Counted from the stretch's first letter, positions 36,379 to 47,014 are shown. The stretch is DNA of 64,000 nt from Thauera humireducens (GCF_001051995.2 NZ_CP014646.1:248001-312000), one strand, 5' to 3'. Numbers and translations are program-made. The notes: generated from the letters alone by a model not told the origin.

Positions 36379-36400
36379 AAACCCGCCTTTCGGCGGGTTT
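36379..36400. terminator. Bidirectional terminator between the GrpB gene and lpdA
   Basis: AAACCCGCC (36379-36387) and GGCGGGTTT (36392-36400) form a perfect 9-bp stem. T-rich sequence follows on the plus strand (cttct), and A5 precedes it, giving U5 for transcripts from the minus strand. The two genes converge here. Confidence 0.85.
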
Positions 36401-36429
36401 CTTCTGACGATGTCTTGCCGCCTTCGCGT

Positions 36430-38190
36430 TTACTTCTTGCGCATCGGCGGCAGGTCGGTGCAGCTGCCGTGGGCCACTTCGGCCGCCATGCCCACCGTCT
36501 CGCCCAGGGTCGGGTGCGGGTGGATGGTCTTGCCGATGTCGACCGCGTCGGCGCCCATCTCGATCGCCAGGCAGACCTCGCCGATCATGTCGCCGGCCGA
36601 CGGGCCGACGATGGTGCCGCCGATGACGCGGTGCGTTTCGGCGTCGAAGATCAGCTTGGTGAAGCCGTAGTCGGCGCCGTTGGCGATGGCGCGGCCGGAT
36701 GCCGCCCACGGGAACTTGGCGGTCTCGACCTTCTTGCCTTCGGCCTTGGCCTGCGCCTCGGTGTAGCCGACCCAGGCCACTTCGGGGTGGGTGTAGGCCA
36801 CGCCCGGGATCACGGTGGCGTCGAAAGCGGCCTTATGGCCCGCAGCGACTTCGGCCGCGACGTGCGCCTCATGTACCGCCTTGTGGGCGAGCATGGGCTG
36901 GCCGACGATGTCGCCGATGGCGAAGATGTGCGGCACGTTGGTGCGCATCTGCGCATCCACCGGGATGAAGCCGCGCTCGCCGACGATGACGCCCGCCTTG
37001 TCTGCGCCGATCTTCTTGCCGTTGGGCGCGCGGCCGGCCGACTGCAGGATCATGTCGTAGCGCACGGGCTCGGCAGGCGCCTTGTCGCCCTCGAACTTCA
37101 CCCACAGGCCGTCTTCCTTGGCCTCGACCGCGACGGTCTTTGTCTTCAGCATGATGTTGTCGAAGCGGTGGGCGTTCTGCTTCTCCCACACCTTGACCGC
37201 GTCGCGGTCCGGCCCCTGCATCAGGCCGTCCATCATCTCGACGACGTCGATGCGCGCGCCCAGCGTGGAATACACCGTGGCCATTTCCAGGCCGATGATG
37301 CCGCCGCCGATGACCAGCATCTTGCCCGGCACCTGACGCAGCTCCAGCGCGCCGGTGGAATCGACGATGCGCGGGTCCTTCGGAATGAAGGGCAGGTGCA
37401 CCGCAGCGGAGCCCGCGGCGATGATGCACTGCTTGAACTTCACCACCTTCTTGGCGCCGGTCTTGTCCTGGCTGGTGCCGGTGGTTTCCTCGACCTCGAG
37501 ATGATGCGGGTCGAGGAAGTGGCCGTAGCCGCGGATGACGTCGACCTTGCGTGCCTTGGCCATGCCGGCCAGGCCGCCGGTGAGCTTGCCGATGACGCCG
37601 TCCTTGTGCTTGCGCAGCGCGTCGACGTCCACCGTGGGCTTGGCGAACTTGATGCCGGCGGTGTCGACGTGCTCGGCTTCCTCGATGACCGCGGCGACGT
37701 GCAGCAGCGCCTTGGACGGAATGCAGCCCACGTTCAGGCACACGCCGCCGAGGCTGGCATAACGCTCGATGATCGCGGTCTTGAGGCCGAGGTCGGCGGC
37801 GCGGAAGGCCGCCGAGTAGCCGCCGGGGCCGGCGCCGAGCACGACCAGGTCGTATTCGACATCGGCGCTACCGCCGTGCGCAGCGGCGGCGGGTGCAGTC
37901 GCGGGCGCGGTGGTCGGGGCGGGCGCCTCTGCCGAGGTCGCTGCCGAGGCAGTCGTTGACTCGACCTTCAGCAGCACCGCGCCCTCGGCGACCTTGTCGC
38001 CGACCGCGACCAGCACTTCCTTGACCACGCCGGCGGCCGAGGACGGCACGTCCATCGTCGCCTTGTCGGATTCGAGCGTGCAGATCGCGTCGTCTACATT
38101 GATGCTGTCGCCGACCTTTACGAACAGCTCGATGACCGGCACGGAATCGAAATCGCCGATGTCCGGAACCTTCACTTCAACTAGGCTCAT
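36430..38190 (-). CDS. lpdA: Dihydrolipoyl dehydrogenase (pyruvate dehydrogenase E3) with N-terminal lipoyl domain
   Basis: A 586-residue flavoprotein that reoxidises dihydrolipoamide with NAD+. An N-terminal lipoyl domain (about 1-80) has its lipoyl-Lys at about 43 within SDKATMDVPS. An Ala/Pro/Thr linker leads to the FAD domain (VVLGAGPGGYSAAFRAADL) with the redox disulfide GGVCLNVGCIPSK (Cys about 151 and 156) and a C-terminal dimer interface. Lipoyl-bearing E3 is known from Neisseria and other betaproteobacteria. It is the last gene of the aceE-aceF-lpdA operon, 10 bp after aceF. Confidence 0.96.
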   Translation of the reverse strand: MSLVEVKVPDIGDFDSVPVIELFVKVGDSINVDDAICTLESDKATMDVPSSAAGVVKEVLVAVGDKVAEGAVLLKVESTTASAATSAEAPAPTTAPATAPAAAAHGGSADVEYDLVVLGAGPGGYSAAFRAADLGLKTAIIERYASLGGVCLNVGCIPSKALLHVAAVIEEAEHVDTAGIKFAKPTVDVDALRKHKDGVIGKLTGGLAGMAKARKVDVIRGYGHFLDPHHLEVEETTGTSQDKTGAKKVVKFKQCIIAAGSAAVHLPFIPKDPRIVDSTGALELRQVPGKMLVIGGGIIGLEMATVYSTLGARIDVVEMMDGLMQGPDRDAVKVWEKQNAHRFDNIMLKTKTVAVEAKEDGLWVKFEGDKAPAEPVRYDMILQSAGRAPNGKKIGADKAGVIVGERGFIPVDAQMRTNVPHIFAIGDIVGQPMLAHKAVHEAHVAAEVAAGHKAAFDATVIPGVAYTHPEVAWVGYTEAQAKAEGKKVETAKFPWAASGRAIANGADYGFTKLIFDAETHRVIGGTIVGPSAGDMIGEVCLAIEMGADAVDIGKTIHPHPTLGETVGMAAEVAHGSCTDLPPMRKK

Positions 38191-38200
38191 GGCGATCTCC

Positions 38201-39874
38201 TTACAGCATCACGCGGCGGAAATCCGCCAGCAGTTGCGCGAGGTACACGTTGAAGCGGGTGGCCAGCGCGCCGTCGATGACGCGGTGGTCCGCCGTCAGC
38301 GACATCGGCAGCGTCAGGCGCGGCACGAATTGCTTGCCGTCCCACACCGGCTTCATCACCGACTTGTTGACGCCCAGGATGGCGACTTCCGGCGCATTGA
38401 CGATCGGGGCGAAGTAGGTGCCACCGATGCCGCCCAGCGAGCTGATCGTGAAGCAGGCGCCGGACATGTCGGCCGGGCCGAGCTTGCCGTCGCGCGCCTT
38501 TTTGGCCAGCGCGCCGGTCTCAGAAGCGATCTCGAACACGCTCTTCTTGTCGGCGTCCTTCACCACCGGCACGACCAGGCCGTTCGGGGTGTCGGCCGCG
38601 AAGGCGATGTTGAAGTACTTCTTGTAGACCAGATTGTCGCCGTCGAGCGAGGTGTTGAACTCGGGGAACTCCTGCAGCGCACGCACCGAGGCCTTGATGA
38701 TGAAGGCGAGCATGGTGAGCTTCTTGCCCGACTTCTCGTACTCCTTGTTCATCTGCACCCGGAAGGCTTCCAGGTCGGTGATGTCGGCATCCTCGTGGTA
38801 GGTCACCGCCGGGATCATCACCCAGTTGCGGGCGAGGTTCTGGCCGGAGATCTTCTTGATGCGCGACAGCGGCTTGACCTCGACCTCGCCGAACTTGGCG
38901 AAATCGACCTTGGGCCACGGCAACAGATCAAGGCCTCCGCCCAGGCTTGCGCCGGCGGCCGCAGCCGGGGTCTTGCCCGGGACCACGCCGGTCGTCATCG
39001 CGCCCTTGATGAAGGCGGCGACGTCTTCCTTGAGGATGCGACCCTTCGGACCGGTGGCCCTGACCTGACCGAGATCGACGCCCAGCTCGCGGGCGAAGGC
39101 GCGCACCGAGGGGCTGGCGTGCACCTTGCCGCCGACCTTGACGGCGGACGGCGCGGCAGCCGGCATCGCCGCCGGGGCGCTGGCAGCGGGGCTGCCGTCG
39201 GCCAGTGGGGCGGGCGAGGGTGCGGCAGCCGGGGCTGCTGCGGCGGCAACAGGGGCGACCGGAACGGCGGCAACGGCGGCGCCTGCGGTCTCGACCTTCA
39301 GCAGCACGCTGCCTTCGCCGACCTTGTCGCCGACCTTGACCAGCACTTCCTTGACCACACCAGCAGCCGACGAGGGCACGTCCATCGTGGCCTTGTCCGA
39401 TTCCAGCGTGGCGATGGCGTCATCCACCTTGATGGTGTCGCCGACCTTCACGAACAGTTCGATGACGGGTACGGCGTCGAAGTCGCCGATGTCCGGCACC
39501 TTCACGTCGACCACGCCACCGGCGGCGGCCGGGGCCGCAGGGGCAGGCGCTGGGGCAGCTGCGGCGGCAACCGCAGGCGCCGTGGCTGGCGCAGGCGCGG
39601 CCGCGACCGGTGCCGGGGCTGCGGCGGCAGCACCCGACGCCTCGACCTTGATCAGCACGGTGCCTTCGGCAACCTTGTCGCCGATGCCGACCAGGATCTC
39701 CTTGACCACGCCGGCGGCGGACGAGGGCACGTCCATCGTCGCCTTGTCCGATTCCAGCGTCGCGATCGCGTCATCGACGGCGATGGTGTCGCCGACCTTC
39801 ACGAACAGCTCGATCACCGGCACGGCGTCGAAGTCGCCGATGTCCGGAACCTTCACTTCAATGAGTTGGCTCAT
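38201..39874 (-). CDS. aceF: Dihydrolipoyllysine acetyltransferase (pyruvate dehydrogenase E2)
   Basis: A 557-residue core subunit of the pyruvate dehydrogenase complex. Two lipoyl domains have Lys at about 44 and 161, both in SDKATMDVPS, joined by Ala/Pro linkers. A peripheral subunit-binding domain follows (about 250-290, ASPSVRAFARELGVDLGQV). The C-terminal acetyltransferase domain carries the active-site TADHRVIDGA. The two lipoyl domains and the one in lpdA are closely similar. It lies 20 bp after aceE and 10 bp before lpdA. Confidence 0.96.
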   Translation of the reverse strand: MSQLIEVKVPDIGDFDAVPVIELFVKVGDTIAVDDAIATLESDKATMDVPSSAAGVVKEILVGIGDKVAEGTVLIKVEASGAAAAAPAPVAAAPAPATAPAVAAAAAPAPAPAAPAAAGGVVDVKVPDIGDFDAVPVIELFVKVGDTIKVDDAIATLESDKATMDVPSSAAGVVKEVLVKVGDKVGEGSVLLKVETAGAAVAAVPVAPVAAAAAPAAAPSPAPLADGSPAASAPAAMPAAAPSAVKVGGKVHASPSVRAFARELGVDLGQVRATGPKGRILKEDVAAFIKGAMTTGVVPGKTPAAAAGASLGGGLDLLPWPKVDFAKFGEVEVKPLSRIKKISGQNLARNWVMIPAVTYHEDADITDLEAFRVQMNKEYEKSGKKLTMLAFIIKASVRALQEFPEFNTSLDGDNLVYKKYFNIAFAADTPNGLVVPVVKDADKKSVFEIASETGALAKKARDGKLGPADMSGACFTISSLGGIGGTYFAPIVNAPEVAILGVNKSVMKPVWDGKQFVPRLTLPMSLTADHRVIDGALATRFNVYLAQLLADFRRVML

Positions 39875-39894
39875 GTTCTTGTCTCCTTGCCTGC

Positions 39895-42576
39895 TCAGAC
39901 CGACATCGGGTTCGGCTTGGCCGGGTCGAGGTTGTACTTGACCATCGCCGCGGCGACCTTGTCGCGGCCGATCACGCCGTCATCGGCCAGCGCCTTCAGT
40001 GCGGCCAGCGTGACCCATTGGCGATCCACCTCGAAGAAGTGGCGCAGCTGCTCGCGGGTGTCGGAGCGGCCGAAACCGTCGGTGCCCAGCGTGACGTAAG
40101 TGCGGTCGAGCTGCGAGCGGATCTGCTCGGGGAACATGCGGATGTAGTCGGTGGCGGCAACGATCGGACCTTCGAAGCCGGCCAGCTTCTGCTGCACGTG
40201 GGTCTTCTTCGGCTCTTCCATCGGGTGCAGCAGGTTCCAGCGCTCGATGTCGTGGCCGTTGCGGGCCAGTTCGTTGAAGCTGGGCGCGCCCCAGATGTCG
40301 GCCTCGACGCCCCAGTCGGCCTTCAGCAGTTCGGCGGCGGCGATCACTTCGCGGAAGATCGTGCCCGAGCCCATCAGCTGCACGCGCGGGGCCTTGGCCT
40401 CGGCGCCCTTGCGGAACAGGTACAGGCCCTTGAGGATGTCGCTCTCGGCCCCGGCCGGCATCTCGGGATGTTCGTAGTTCTCGTTCATCACCGTGATGTA
40501 GTAGTAGATGTCCTCCTGCTCGGCGAACATCCGGCGCATGCCGTCCTGCACGATCACCGCGACTTCGTACTGGAAGGTCGGGTCGTAGCTGACGCAGTTC
40601 GGGATCATGTTGGCCATCAGCAGGCTGTGGCCGTCCTCGTGCTGCAGGCCTTCGCCGTTCAGCGTGGTGCGGCCGGCGGTGCCGCCGATCATGAAGCCAC
40701 GGGTGCGCTGGTCGGCTGCCGCCCAGCACAGGTCCATGGTGCGCTGCAGGCCGAACATCGAATAGAAGATGTAGAACGGCACCATCTGCACGCCATGCAC
40801 GCTGTAGGCCGTGCCGGCGGCGATCCAGTCGGCCATCGCGCCGGCTTCGTTGATGCCTTCCTGCAGCACCTGGCCGGTCTGGCTTTCCTTGTAGAACATG
40901 AGCTGGTCATGGTCTTCCGGTACGTACTTCTGGCCTTCCTGGTTCCAGATGCCGTACTGGCGGAACATGCCTTCCATGCCGAAGGTGCGGCTCTCGTCCG
41001 GCACGATCGGCACGATGTGCTTGCCGATCTGCTTGTCCTTCAGCAGCGTGTTCATGATGCGCACGATGGCCATCGTCGTCGACAGCTCGCGACCCTCGCC
41101 CGAGGCCTTGAGCAGCGCGGCAAAGGCGTCCAGCGCGGGCACGGCCAGCGGCTCGGCCTTGGTGCGGCGCTGCGGCAGGAAGCCGCCCAGGTCCATGCGG
41201 CGCTGCATCATGTACTTGTATTCGGCCGAGCCTTCCTCGAACTTCAGGTAGGGCAGATCCTCCAGCTTGTCGTCCGGCACCGGCAGGCCGAAGCGGTCGC
41301 GGAAGCGGCGGATCGCGTCGACATCCATCTTCTTCTGCTGGTGCGAGATGTTCATCGCCTCGCCGGCCTGACCCATGCCGAAGCCCTTGATCGTCTTGGC
41401 GAGGATCAGCGTGGGCTGGCCCTTGTGCTCGGAGGCGGCCTTGTAGGCGGCGAAGATCTTGAACAGGTCGTGGCCGCCGCGGTTGAGCTGCCACACCTGG
41501 TCGTCGGTCCAGTCGGCCACCAGCGCCTTGAGTTCGGGCGTGTTGAAGAAGTGCTCGCGCACATAGGCGCCGTCCTTGGCCTTGAAGGTCTGGTACTCGC
41601 CGTCGCAGGCTTCCATCATGCGGCGCTTGAGGATGCCCTTCTTGTCGCGAGCGAACAGCGCGTCCCAGGCCGTACCCCAGATGACCTTGATGACGTTCCA
41701 GCCCGCGCCGCGGAACTCGGACTCGAGCTCCTGGATGATCTTGCCGTTGCCGCGCACCGGGCCGTCCAGGCGCTGCAGGTTGCAGTTGATGACGAAGACC
41801 AGGTTGTCGAGCTTTTCGCGCGCGGCCATGCCGATGGCGCCCAGCGATTCGACCTCGTCGGTCTCGCCGTCACCGAGGAAGGCCCACACCTTGCGCTTCT
41901 CGGCGCGGGCGGCGTCGATCATGCCGCGGCTGGCCATGTACTTCATGAAGCGCGCCTGGTAGATGGCGCACAGCGGGCCCAGGCCCATCGACACGGTGGG
42001 GAACTGCCAGAAGTCGGGCATCAGCCAGGGGTGCGGGTAGGACGAGATGCCCTTGCCGCCCACTTCCTGGCGGAAGTTGTCCATCTGCGCTTCGGTCAGG
42101 CGGCCCAGCATGAAGGCGCGGGCATAGACGCCAGGCACCGAGTGGCCCTGGAAATAGATCATGTCGCCGTCGTGCTGCTCGGAGGGCGCGTGCCAGAAGT
42201 GCGAGAAGCCGACGTCGTACAGGGCAGCCGCCGAGGCGAACGAGGCGATGTGGCCGCCGACGTTGGTGTTCTTGTTCGCGCGCACCACCATCGCCATCGC
42301 GTTCCAGCGGATGTAGGAGTGCAGCTTGATTTCCATGTCAGCGTCGCCGGGGTAGGGCGGCTGCTGTTCGGCCGGAATCGTGTTGATGTACTCGGTGGTG
42401 GCCGAGTAGGGGATGTTCACCCCTTCCTGGCGGGCGGTCGCGATCAGGGTCTCGATCAGGTAGTGGGCACGCTGCGGGCCTTCGTGTTCGACGACGGCCG
42501 CGAGTGCTTCGATCCATTCCTTCGTTTCCTGCGCATCCGTGTCGGTTTGCGGGAGAACGTTGCTGATTCCGGTCAT
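39895..42576 (-). CDS. aceE: Pyruvate dehydrogenase E1 component (homodimeric type)
   Basis: An 893-residue thiamine-diphosphate enzyme that decarboxylates pyruvate and acetylates the E2 lipoyl group. The ThDP motif begins with GDGETDE (FLGDGETDEVESLGAIG) and ends with the Asn of VINCNLQRLDGPV. Length matches E. coli AceE (887). The ATG at 42576 (MTGISNVLPQTD) has AGGAGA six bases upstream; a longer in-frame extension is not supported. It is the first gene of the operon, with a sigma-70 promoter about 105-130 bases upstream. Confidence 0.97.
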   Translation of the reverse strand: MTGISNVLPQTDTDAQETKEWIEALAAVVEHEGPQRAHYLIETLIATARQEGVNIPYSATTEYINTIPAEQQPPYPGDADMEIKLHSYIRWNAMAMVVRANKNTNVGGHIASFASAAALYDVGFSHFWHAPSEQHDGDMIYFQGHSVPGVYARAFMLGRLTEAQMDNFRQEVGGKGISSYPHPWLMPDFWQFPTVSMGLGPLCAIYQARFMKYMASRGMIDAARAEKRKVWAFLGDGETDEVESLGAIGMAAREKLDNLVFVINCNLQRLDGPVRGNGKIIQELESEFRGAGWNVIKVIWGTAWDALFARDKKGILKRRMMEACDGEYQTFKAKDGAYVREHFFNTPELKALVADWTDDQVWQLNRGGHDLFKIFAAYKAASEHKGQPTLILAKTIKGFGMGQAGEAMNISHQQKKMDVDAIRRFRDRFGLPVPDDKLEDLPYLKFEEGSAEYKYMMQRRMDLGGFLPQRRTKAEPLAVPALDAFAALLKASGEGRELSTTMAIVRIMNTLLKDKQIGKHIVPIVPDESRTFGMEGMFRQYGIWNQEGQKYVPEDHDQLMFYKESQTGQVLQEGINEAGAMADWIAAGTAYSVHGVQMVPFYIFYSMFGLQRTMDLCWAAADQRTRGFMIGGTAGRTTLNGEGLQHEDGHSLLMANMIPNCVSYDPTFQYEVAVIVQDGMRRMFAEQEDIYYYITVMNENYEHPEMPAGAESDILKGLYLFRKGAEAKAPRVQLMGSGTIFREVIAAAELLKADWGVEADIWGAPSFNELARNGHDIERWNLLHPMEEPKKTHVQQKLAGFEGPIVAATDYIRMFPEQIRSQLDRTYVTLGTDGFGRSDTREQLRHFFEVDRQWVTLAALKALADDGVIGRDKVAAAMVKYNLDPAKPNPMSV

Positions 42577-42680
42577 GGTTTGTCTCCTCATGACGTTCGG
42601 TTGGCGAACCCTGCCTGGTGGGCAGGACACTGTTTGGTACGGACGCAGCCCTCCCGACAACCGGATGGCTGATTTTTCGA

Positions 42681-42709
42681 ACTATAAAACGCCTTTTCGC
42701 TATGTGCAA
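42681..42709 (-). promoter_or_regulatory. Sigma-70 promoter of aceE-aceF-lpdA
   Basis: On the minus strand, TTGCAC (42709-42704), a 17-base spacer and TATAGT (42686-42681) make a near-consensus promoter. The 5' leader would be about 100 bases. Confidence 0.8.
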
Positions 42710-42841
42710 TATCTAAATCAGGGAGGTGCACGCGGACGGCGCAACGGGGCGTTCGCGGCGGCGCCGTGGAATGGAACAGAAACGGCGCGCTCACATGGAT
42801 GAGGGCGCCGTCGTTTGGGCAGGGTCAGGACTTGGGAAAAG

Positions 42842-42886
42842 GATCGGCCGGGGGCGAGGGAGGGAGGGAGAGTCCCCCGGCCGATC
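42842..42886 (-). terminator. Long-stem terminator with a G-run loop
   Basis: GATCGGCCGGGGG (42842-42854) and CCCCCGGCCGATC (42874-42886) form a perfect 13-bp stem around a 19-base loop, followed on the minus strand by CCTTTTCCC. It lies 25 bases after the stop of the substrate-binding protein gene. The plus strand of this hairpin carries four G runs with 1-3-base gaps. Confidence 0.75.
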
Positions 42887-42911
42887 AGGCAAACGTGGAA
42901 ACCAGGGCCGT

Positions 42912-44135
42912 TCATGGCCACATCGCGCGCTGGCGGTCGGCCTCGTAGGCAAACACGACCTGGCCGTTGCGCACTTCGCCGACGTGGATCTGATGAGGCG
43001 AAGTGAGCGTCTCGTGCTGGTCGCGCAAGTAGGGACGCGCATAGGTCATGATGACGCCTCTCACCGGTTCGCGCAGATCCTCGAGCGCTGCGCGAATGCG
43101 GTCACCCTCGAGGCTGTTCGCCTGGCGGATGGCCGCCGCGAGCAGAAGCGCAGAATCATACCCCTGTGCGGCGGCAGGGGGGACGGGAATGCGCTGGGTG
43201 CCGGTCGCACGCTGCCAGGCGTCGAGGAAATTGCGCGCGGCGGGGGTGGCCGGGTCGGGGATGAAGGTCTGCGGCATGCGTGCGCCTTCTGCATTGGGGC
43301 CGGCGTTGTCGATGAAGTTGGACATCGCCAGGGTCCAGCTGCCGATGATCGGCACGCGCCAGTTGAGTCGTGCCAGCGTGTTGGCGATCTGCGCGAGCTC
43401 CGGGCCGATGCCGTAGGTGAGCACGGCCTCGGCGCCGGCATCGCGCGCGTGTTGCAGCGGCGCGGTCATGTCGGCCTGACGCAGCTGGAAGCGCTCGACC
43501 GCTACGGGCGAGATCCGGCTCCGCCGCAAGGCCTCGATGAGATCCTCGCTGCCCAGCACGCCGTAGTTGGTGGCGTCGTGAAAAATGGCGAGCCGTTGCA
43601 GGCCGCGGCGCGTCACCGCCTCGTCCACGATCACCTGGGCCTGCACGCTGTCGTTGGCGGACACGCGGAAGATGTAGTTGTCGGCGAACTCGGGGGGCAG
43701 GAACTGGCGCGTGATCAGGGTGCCGGTGGCCACCGAAGTGATCATCGGGATGCGCGCCAGTTGATAGTGGCGCTGGCTGGCCAGCGCGACGCCGGTGTTG
43801 ACGATGCCGAGCGCGGCGACGATGCCCTCGCGCTGGATCAGCTCCTGTGCGATCTGCGCCCCGCGCTCGTTGCGCGCCTCGTCGTCGCGTTCGATCAACT
43901 GTATCGGGCGGTCGAGCAGCCCACCGGCGGCGTTGATCTGGCTGGCTGCAATGCGGATGCCTTCGCGCATCGAGATCCCCATCGGGCTCGAGCCGCCGGT
44001 GAAGGGGCCGCAGACGCCGATGCGGATGGGCTCGATGTCGGCGGCGCGGACCGAAACCGCGCGTCCGCCGAGTGCGCAGGCGGCGAGAAGGGGAAGGGCG
44101 GCAAGCACGCGGCGCCGGGTGGCGGAAGGCATCAT
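42912..44135 (-). CDS. ABC transporter substrate-binding protein (branched-chain amino acid type)
   Basis: A 407-residue periplasmic-binding protein of the LivJ/amide-binding (Peripla_BP_6) family. The N terminus has Arg residues followed by a hydrophobic stretch and LLAAC (lipobox-like L-A-A-C at about 16-19), so it is probably exported as a lipoprotein. The mature region starts IEPIRIGVCGPFTGGSSPMG, a family signature. No permease or ATPase genes are adjacent. Its divergent neighbour is a sensor kinase, so it may serve signal perception or belong to a distant transporter. The ligand is unknown. Confidence 0.85.
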   Translation of the reverse strand: MMPSATRRRVLAALPLLAACALGGRAVSVRAADIEPIRIGVCGPFTGGSSPMGISMREGIRIAASQINAAGGLLDRPIQLIERDDEARNERGAQIAQELIQREGIVAALGIVNTGVALASQRHYQLARIPMITSVATGTLITRQFLPPEFADNYIFRVSANDSVQAQVIVDEAVTRRGLQRLAIFHDATNYGVLGSEDLIEALRRSRISPVAVERFQLRQADMTAPLQHARDAGAEAVLTYGIGPELAQIANTLARLNWRVPIIGSWTLAMSNFIDNAGPNAEGARMPQTFIPDPATPAARNFLDAWQRATGTQRIPVPPAAAQGYDSALLLAAAIRQANSLEGDRIRAALEDLREPVRGVIMTYARPYLRDQHETLTSPHQIHVGEVRNGQVVFAYEADRQRAMWP

Positions 44136-44305
44136 GGTTCGACTGTAGGGGTTGGCAAGGGCGCTGAAATATTGGCGAAAACCCGACTGGCGGCGTACGG
44201 GTTAAACCGGATGACGGGCGGACAGGGGCTCGCCGACAATCGGTGGCCCGATATTGCGCCGCGTCATCAATCCACATCAGCGACCTGACTGGCCGTCATT
44301 TTCCC

Positions 44306-47014
44306 ATGTCCGAACCTGCGTCCGCGCGCGGCAGTCCGCCGCGCTGGTATTGGGCCGCCCCTTATGTGGCGGTGGTGTTCTTCGCCCTGAGCATGCTGGC
44401 CCTGGTCTGGCTGCTGCAGCAGCGCGAACTCGAGACCGAGCGCGGCGCCATCGTGCGCGACCTGCAATGGGCCGAGCAGACCATGCGCCGGCAGATGCTG
44501 GGCACGGAGGAGTTCCTTGGCCAGCTCGCGCGCGATGTCGCTGCCGACGCGCTGGATCACGACGGCTTTCAGCTGCGGGCCAACCAGCACATCGCCAACA
44601 ACAGCGAACTGGCGAACATCGCCTGGGTGGGGGCGGACCAGATCGTGCGCTGGACCGCGCCGTTCGACACCACCGACTGGCTCAGCGGCGAAGCGCTGGC
44701 CGGCGAGCAGATCCGCCTCATCGAACGGGCGCGCACTTCCGGCCGGCTTGCCTATGGCGACGCCTACCGCACGGCGCGCGGCGACACGGTGCTGGAGGTC
44801 TACACCCCGGTGCTGCGCGGCGGCGAGTTCCGCGGCGCGGTGGTGGGCGCCTATTCGGTCGAACGCATGGTGCGCCACCTGGTGCCGGCCTGGTTCGCGG
44901 ACAAGTACCGCCTGGCGCTGCGCAGCGCACGCGGCGAGGTGCTGGCGGTCAGCTCGACGCTGCAGGCCATCGACGAGTCGCTGTCCTTCGAGCTCGCGCT
45001 CGATCCGCCCGGCAACGGACTCGCCCTGCGCGCTACCGCGCTGCGCACTGGCGGCGACCTGCCCAAGGCGCTGCCGGCGGTACTGATCCTTGGCCTGTCG
45101 GTACTGGTGCTGTGGAGCCTGTGGTCGCTGCGCATCCACGTGATGCGGCGCGTGCAGGTGGAGAAGGAGCGCGACCGGCTGTTCAACCTGTCGCTCGACA
45201 TGCTGTGCGTGGTCGGCATCGACGGCACGTTCCGCCGCTGCAATCCGGCCTTCGAGCGCATCCTGGGTCATGCCCCCGACAGCCTGCCCGGCCAGTCACT
45301 GATCGATTTCGTGCATGCCGAGGACGTGGGGGCGACGCTCGAGGAGCTGCGCCGCCTGGCGGGCGGTGAGCCGGTGAAGTTCGAGAACCGCTGCCGCTGT
45401 GTCGACGGCAGCTACAAGTGGCTGGTGTGGAGCATCAACCCGGTGCGCGAGGAGCGTCTCGTGTATGCGGTCGCCCACGACATCACCGGACGCAAGGCCG
45501 CCGAGGAGGCGCTGCGCGCCGAGTCCGCCTTCCGCAAGGCGATGGAGGATTCGGTGCTCACCGGCCTGCGCGTCATCGACCTGACTGGCCGCATCGTCTA
45601 TGTGAACTCCGCGTTCTGCCGCATGGTGGGCTGGAGCGAGGACGAGCTGGTCGGCATGACCGCGCCCTTCCCCTACTGGCCGCAGGAGACGCGGGCGGTG
45701 TGCGAGCGCAACCTGCATCTCACGCTGACCGGGCAGGCGCCGGCGAGCGGTTTCGAGATGCGCATCCAGCGCAAGAACGGCGAGTGCTTCGATGCACGCT
45801 TCTACCTGTCGCCGCTGATCGACACCAGCGGTCGCCAGACCGGCTGGATGGCGTCCATCACCGACATCACCGAACCCAAGCGCGTGCGCGCGGCGCTGGA
45901 GGCGGCGCACGAGCGCTTCGAGGCCGTGCTGGACGGGCTGGACGCCGCGGTGTTCGTGGCCGATGCGCGGACCGACGAGATCCTGTTCGCCAACCGCGCC
46001 TTCAAGCGCATCCACGGTTTCGATGCCGTCGGACGAACGGTGCGGGGTGTGGCCGTGCCCCAGCCCGAACGCGGCGACTACCGTGTCGACCCGCGCGGTC
46101 TGGCGCCGGCCGACCTGCCGCGCGAACTCTTCGACGGCGAACTGCAGCACCCGCTGTCGGGCCGCTGGTACCACGTGCGCGAGCAGGCTACGCGCTGGGT
46201 CGATGGGCGCGTGGTGCGCATGGGCATCGCCACCGACATCACCGACCGCAAGCAGACGGCCGAGGTGTCGCGTCAGCAGGAAGAGCGCCTGCAGCGCACC
46301 TCGCGCCTGATCACGATGGGCGAGATGGCCTCCACCCTGGCACATGAACTCAACCAGCCGCTGTCGGCCATCGCCAACTACTGCGCGGGGTGCGTGACGC
46401 GCATGCAGAGCGGCAAGTGGAAACCCGAGGACGTCCTGGCGGCGATGCAGAAAGCCAGCTTCCAGGCTGATCGTGCCGGCAAGATCATCCGCCGCGTGCG
46501 GGAGTTCGTGAAGAAGAGCGAGCCGCGCCGCAGTGCCGTCAGGCTCACCGACATCCTCGACGACGCGCTGGGCTTCGCCGACATCGACGCCCGCCGCACC
46601 GGCATCAAGCTGGTGGCCGACGTCGAGCCCGAGCTGCCGCCGGTGTTCGCCGATCGCATCATGATCGAGCAGGTCTTGCTGAACCTGATCCGCAACGGCC
46701 TCGACGCCATGGCCGAGACGCTGCCCGAGCAGCGGCTGCTGGTCGTGCGCGCACGCAGCTTCGGCGACGATGCGGTGGAAGTGGCGGTGATCGACCGCGG
46801 CCATGGCATCAGCGAGGAGGGGCGCCAGCGCCTGTTCACGCCCTTCTACACGACCAAGACCGAAGGCATGGGCATGGGGCTCAACATCTGCCGCTCGATC
46901 ATCGAGTTCCACGATGGGCGACTGATCGTCGACGAGAACCCCGAAGGGGGTACCATATTCTCGTTTACCTTGCCGACGGAGTTTGCCAGTGAGCGAGTTG
47001 CCCGCAGCGCCTGA
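44306..47014 (+). CDS. Membrane PAS-domain sensor histidine kinase
   Basis: 902 residues. TM1 is at about 16-38, a periplasmic sensor region of about 215 residues follows (Cache/DctB-like), and TM2 is at about 255-278. Then come three PAS domains: [39 protein letters not shown] and [20 protein letters not shown] mark their starts. The HisKA box is [20 protein letters not shown] with His about 680, and the C-terminal ATPase has [16 protein letters not shown]. The ELNQPL form of HisKA is typical of DctS/FixL/TodS-like kinases. The ATG is at 44306. It probably signals to the FixJ-type regulator that follows and overlaps it. Confidence 0.88.
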   Translation: MSEPASARGSPPRWYWAAPYVAVVFFALSMLALVWLLQQRELETERGAIVRDLQWAEQTMRRQMLGTEEFLGQLARDVAADALDHDGFQLRANQHIANNSELANIAWVGADQIVRWTAPFDTTDWLSGEALAGEQIRLIERARTSGRLAYGDAYRTARGDTVLEVYTPVLRGGEFRGAVVGAYSVERMVRHLVPAWFADKYRLALRSARGEVLAVSSTLQAIDESLSFELALDPPGNGLALRATALRTGGDLPKALPAVLILGLSVLVLWSLWSLRIHVMRRVQVEKERDRLFNLSLDMLCVVGIDGTFRRCNPAFERILGHAPDSLPGQSLIDFVHAEDVGATLEELRRLAGGEPVKFENRCRCVDGSYKWLVWSINPVREERLVYAVAHDITGRKAAEEALRAESAFRKAMEDSVLTGLRVIDLTGRIVYVNSAFCRMVGWSEDELVGMTAPFPYWPQETRAVCERNLHLTLTGQAPASGFEMRIQRKNGECFDARFYLSPLIDTSGRQTGWMASITDITEPKRVRAALEAAHERFEAVLDGLDAAVFVADARTDEILFANRAFKRIHGFDAVGRTVRGVAVPQPERGDYRVDPRGLAPADLPRELFDGELQHPLSGRWYHVREQATRWVDGRVVRMGIATDITDRKQTAEVSRQQEERLQRTSRLITMGEMASTLAHELNQPLSAIANYCAGCVTRMQSGKWKPEDVLAAMQKASFQADRAGKIIRRVREFVKKSEPRRSAVRLTDILDDALGFADIDARRTGIKLVADVEPELPPVFADRIMIEQVLLNLIRNGLDAMAETLPEQRLLVVRARSFGDDAVEVAVIDRGHGISEEGRQRLFTPFYTTKTEGMGMGLNICRSIIEFHDGRLIVDENPEGGTIFSFTLPTEFASERVARSA

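Larger units (their letters stand above)
42577..42911. other. Intergenic region upstream of aceE
   Basis: This 335-bp region holds the aceE leader and promoter (42681-42709) on the minus strand and, at its far end, the hairpin terminator of the substrate-binding protein gene (42842-42886). No gene is seen in between. Confidence 0.6.

Noticed and set aside
40018..42672. An 884-codon open frame antisense to aceE
   Set aside because: It is a mirror of the aceE coding frame; composition (Val/His/Leu/Arg-rich) and lack of a ribosome-binding site show it is not a gene.
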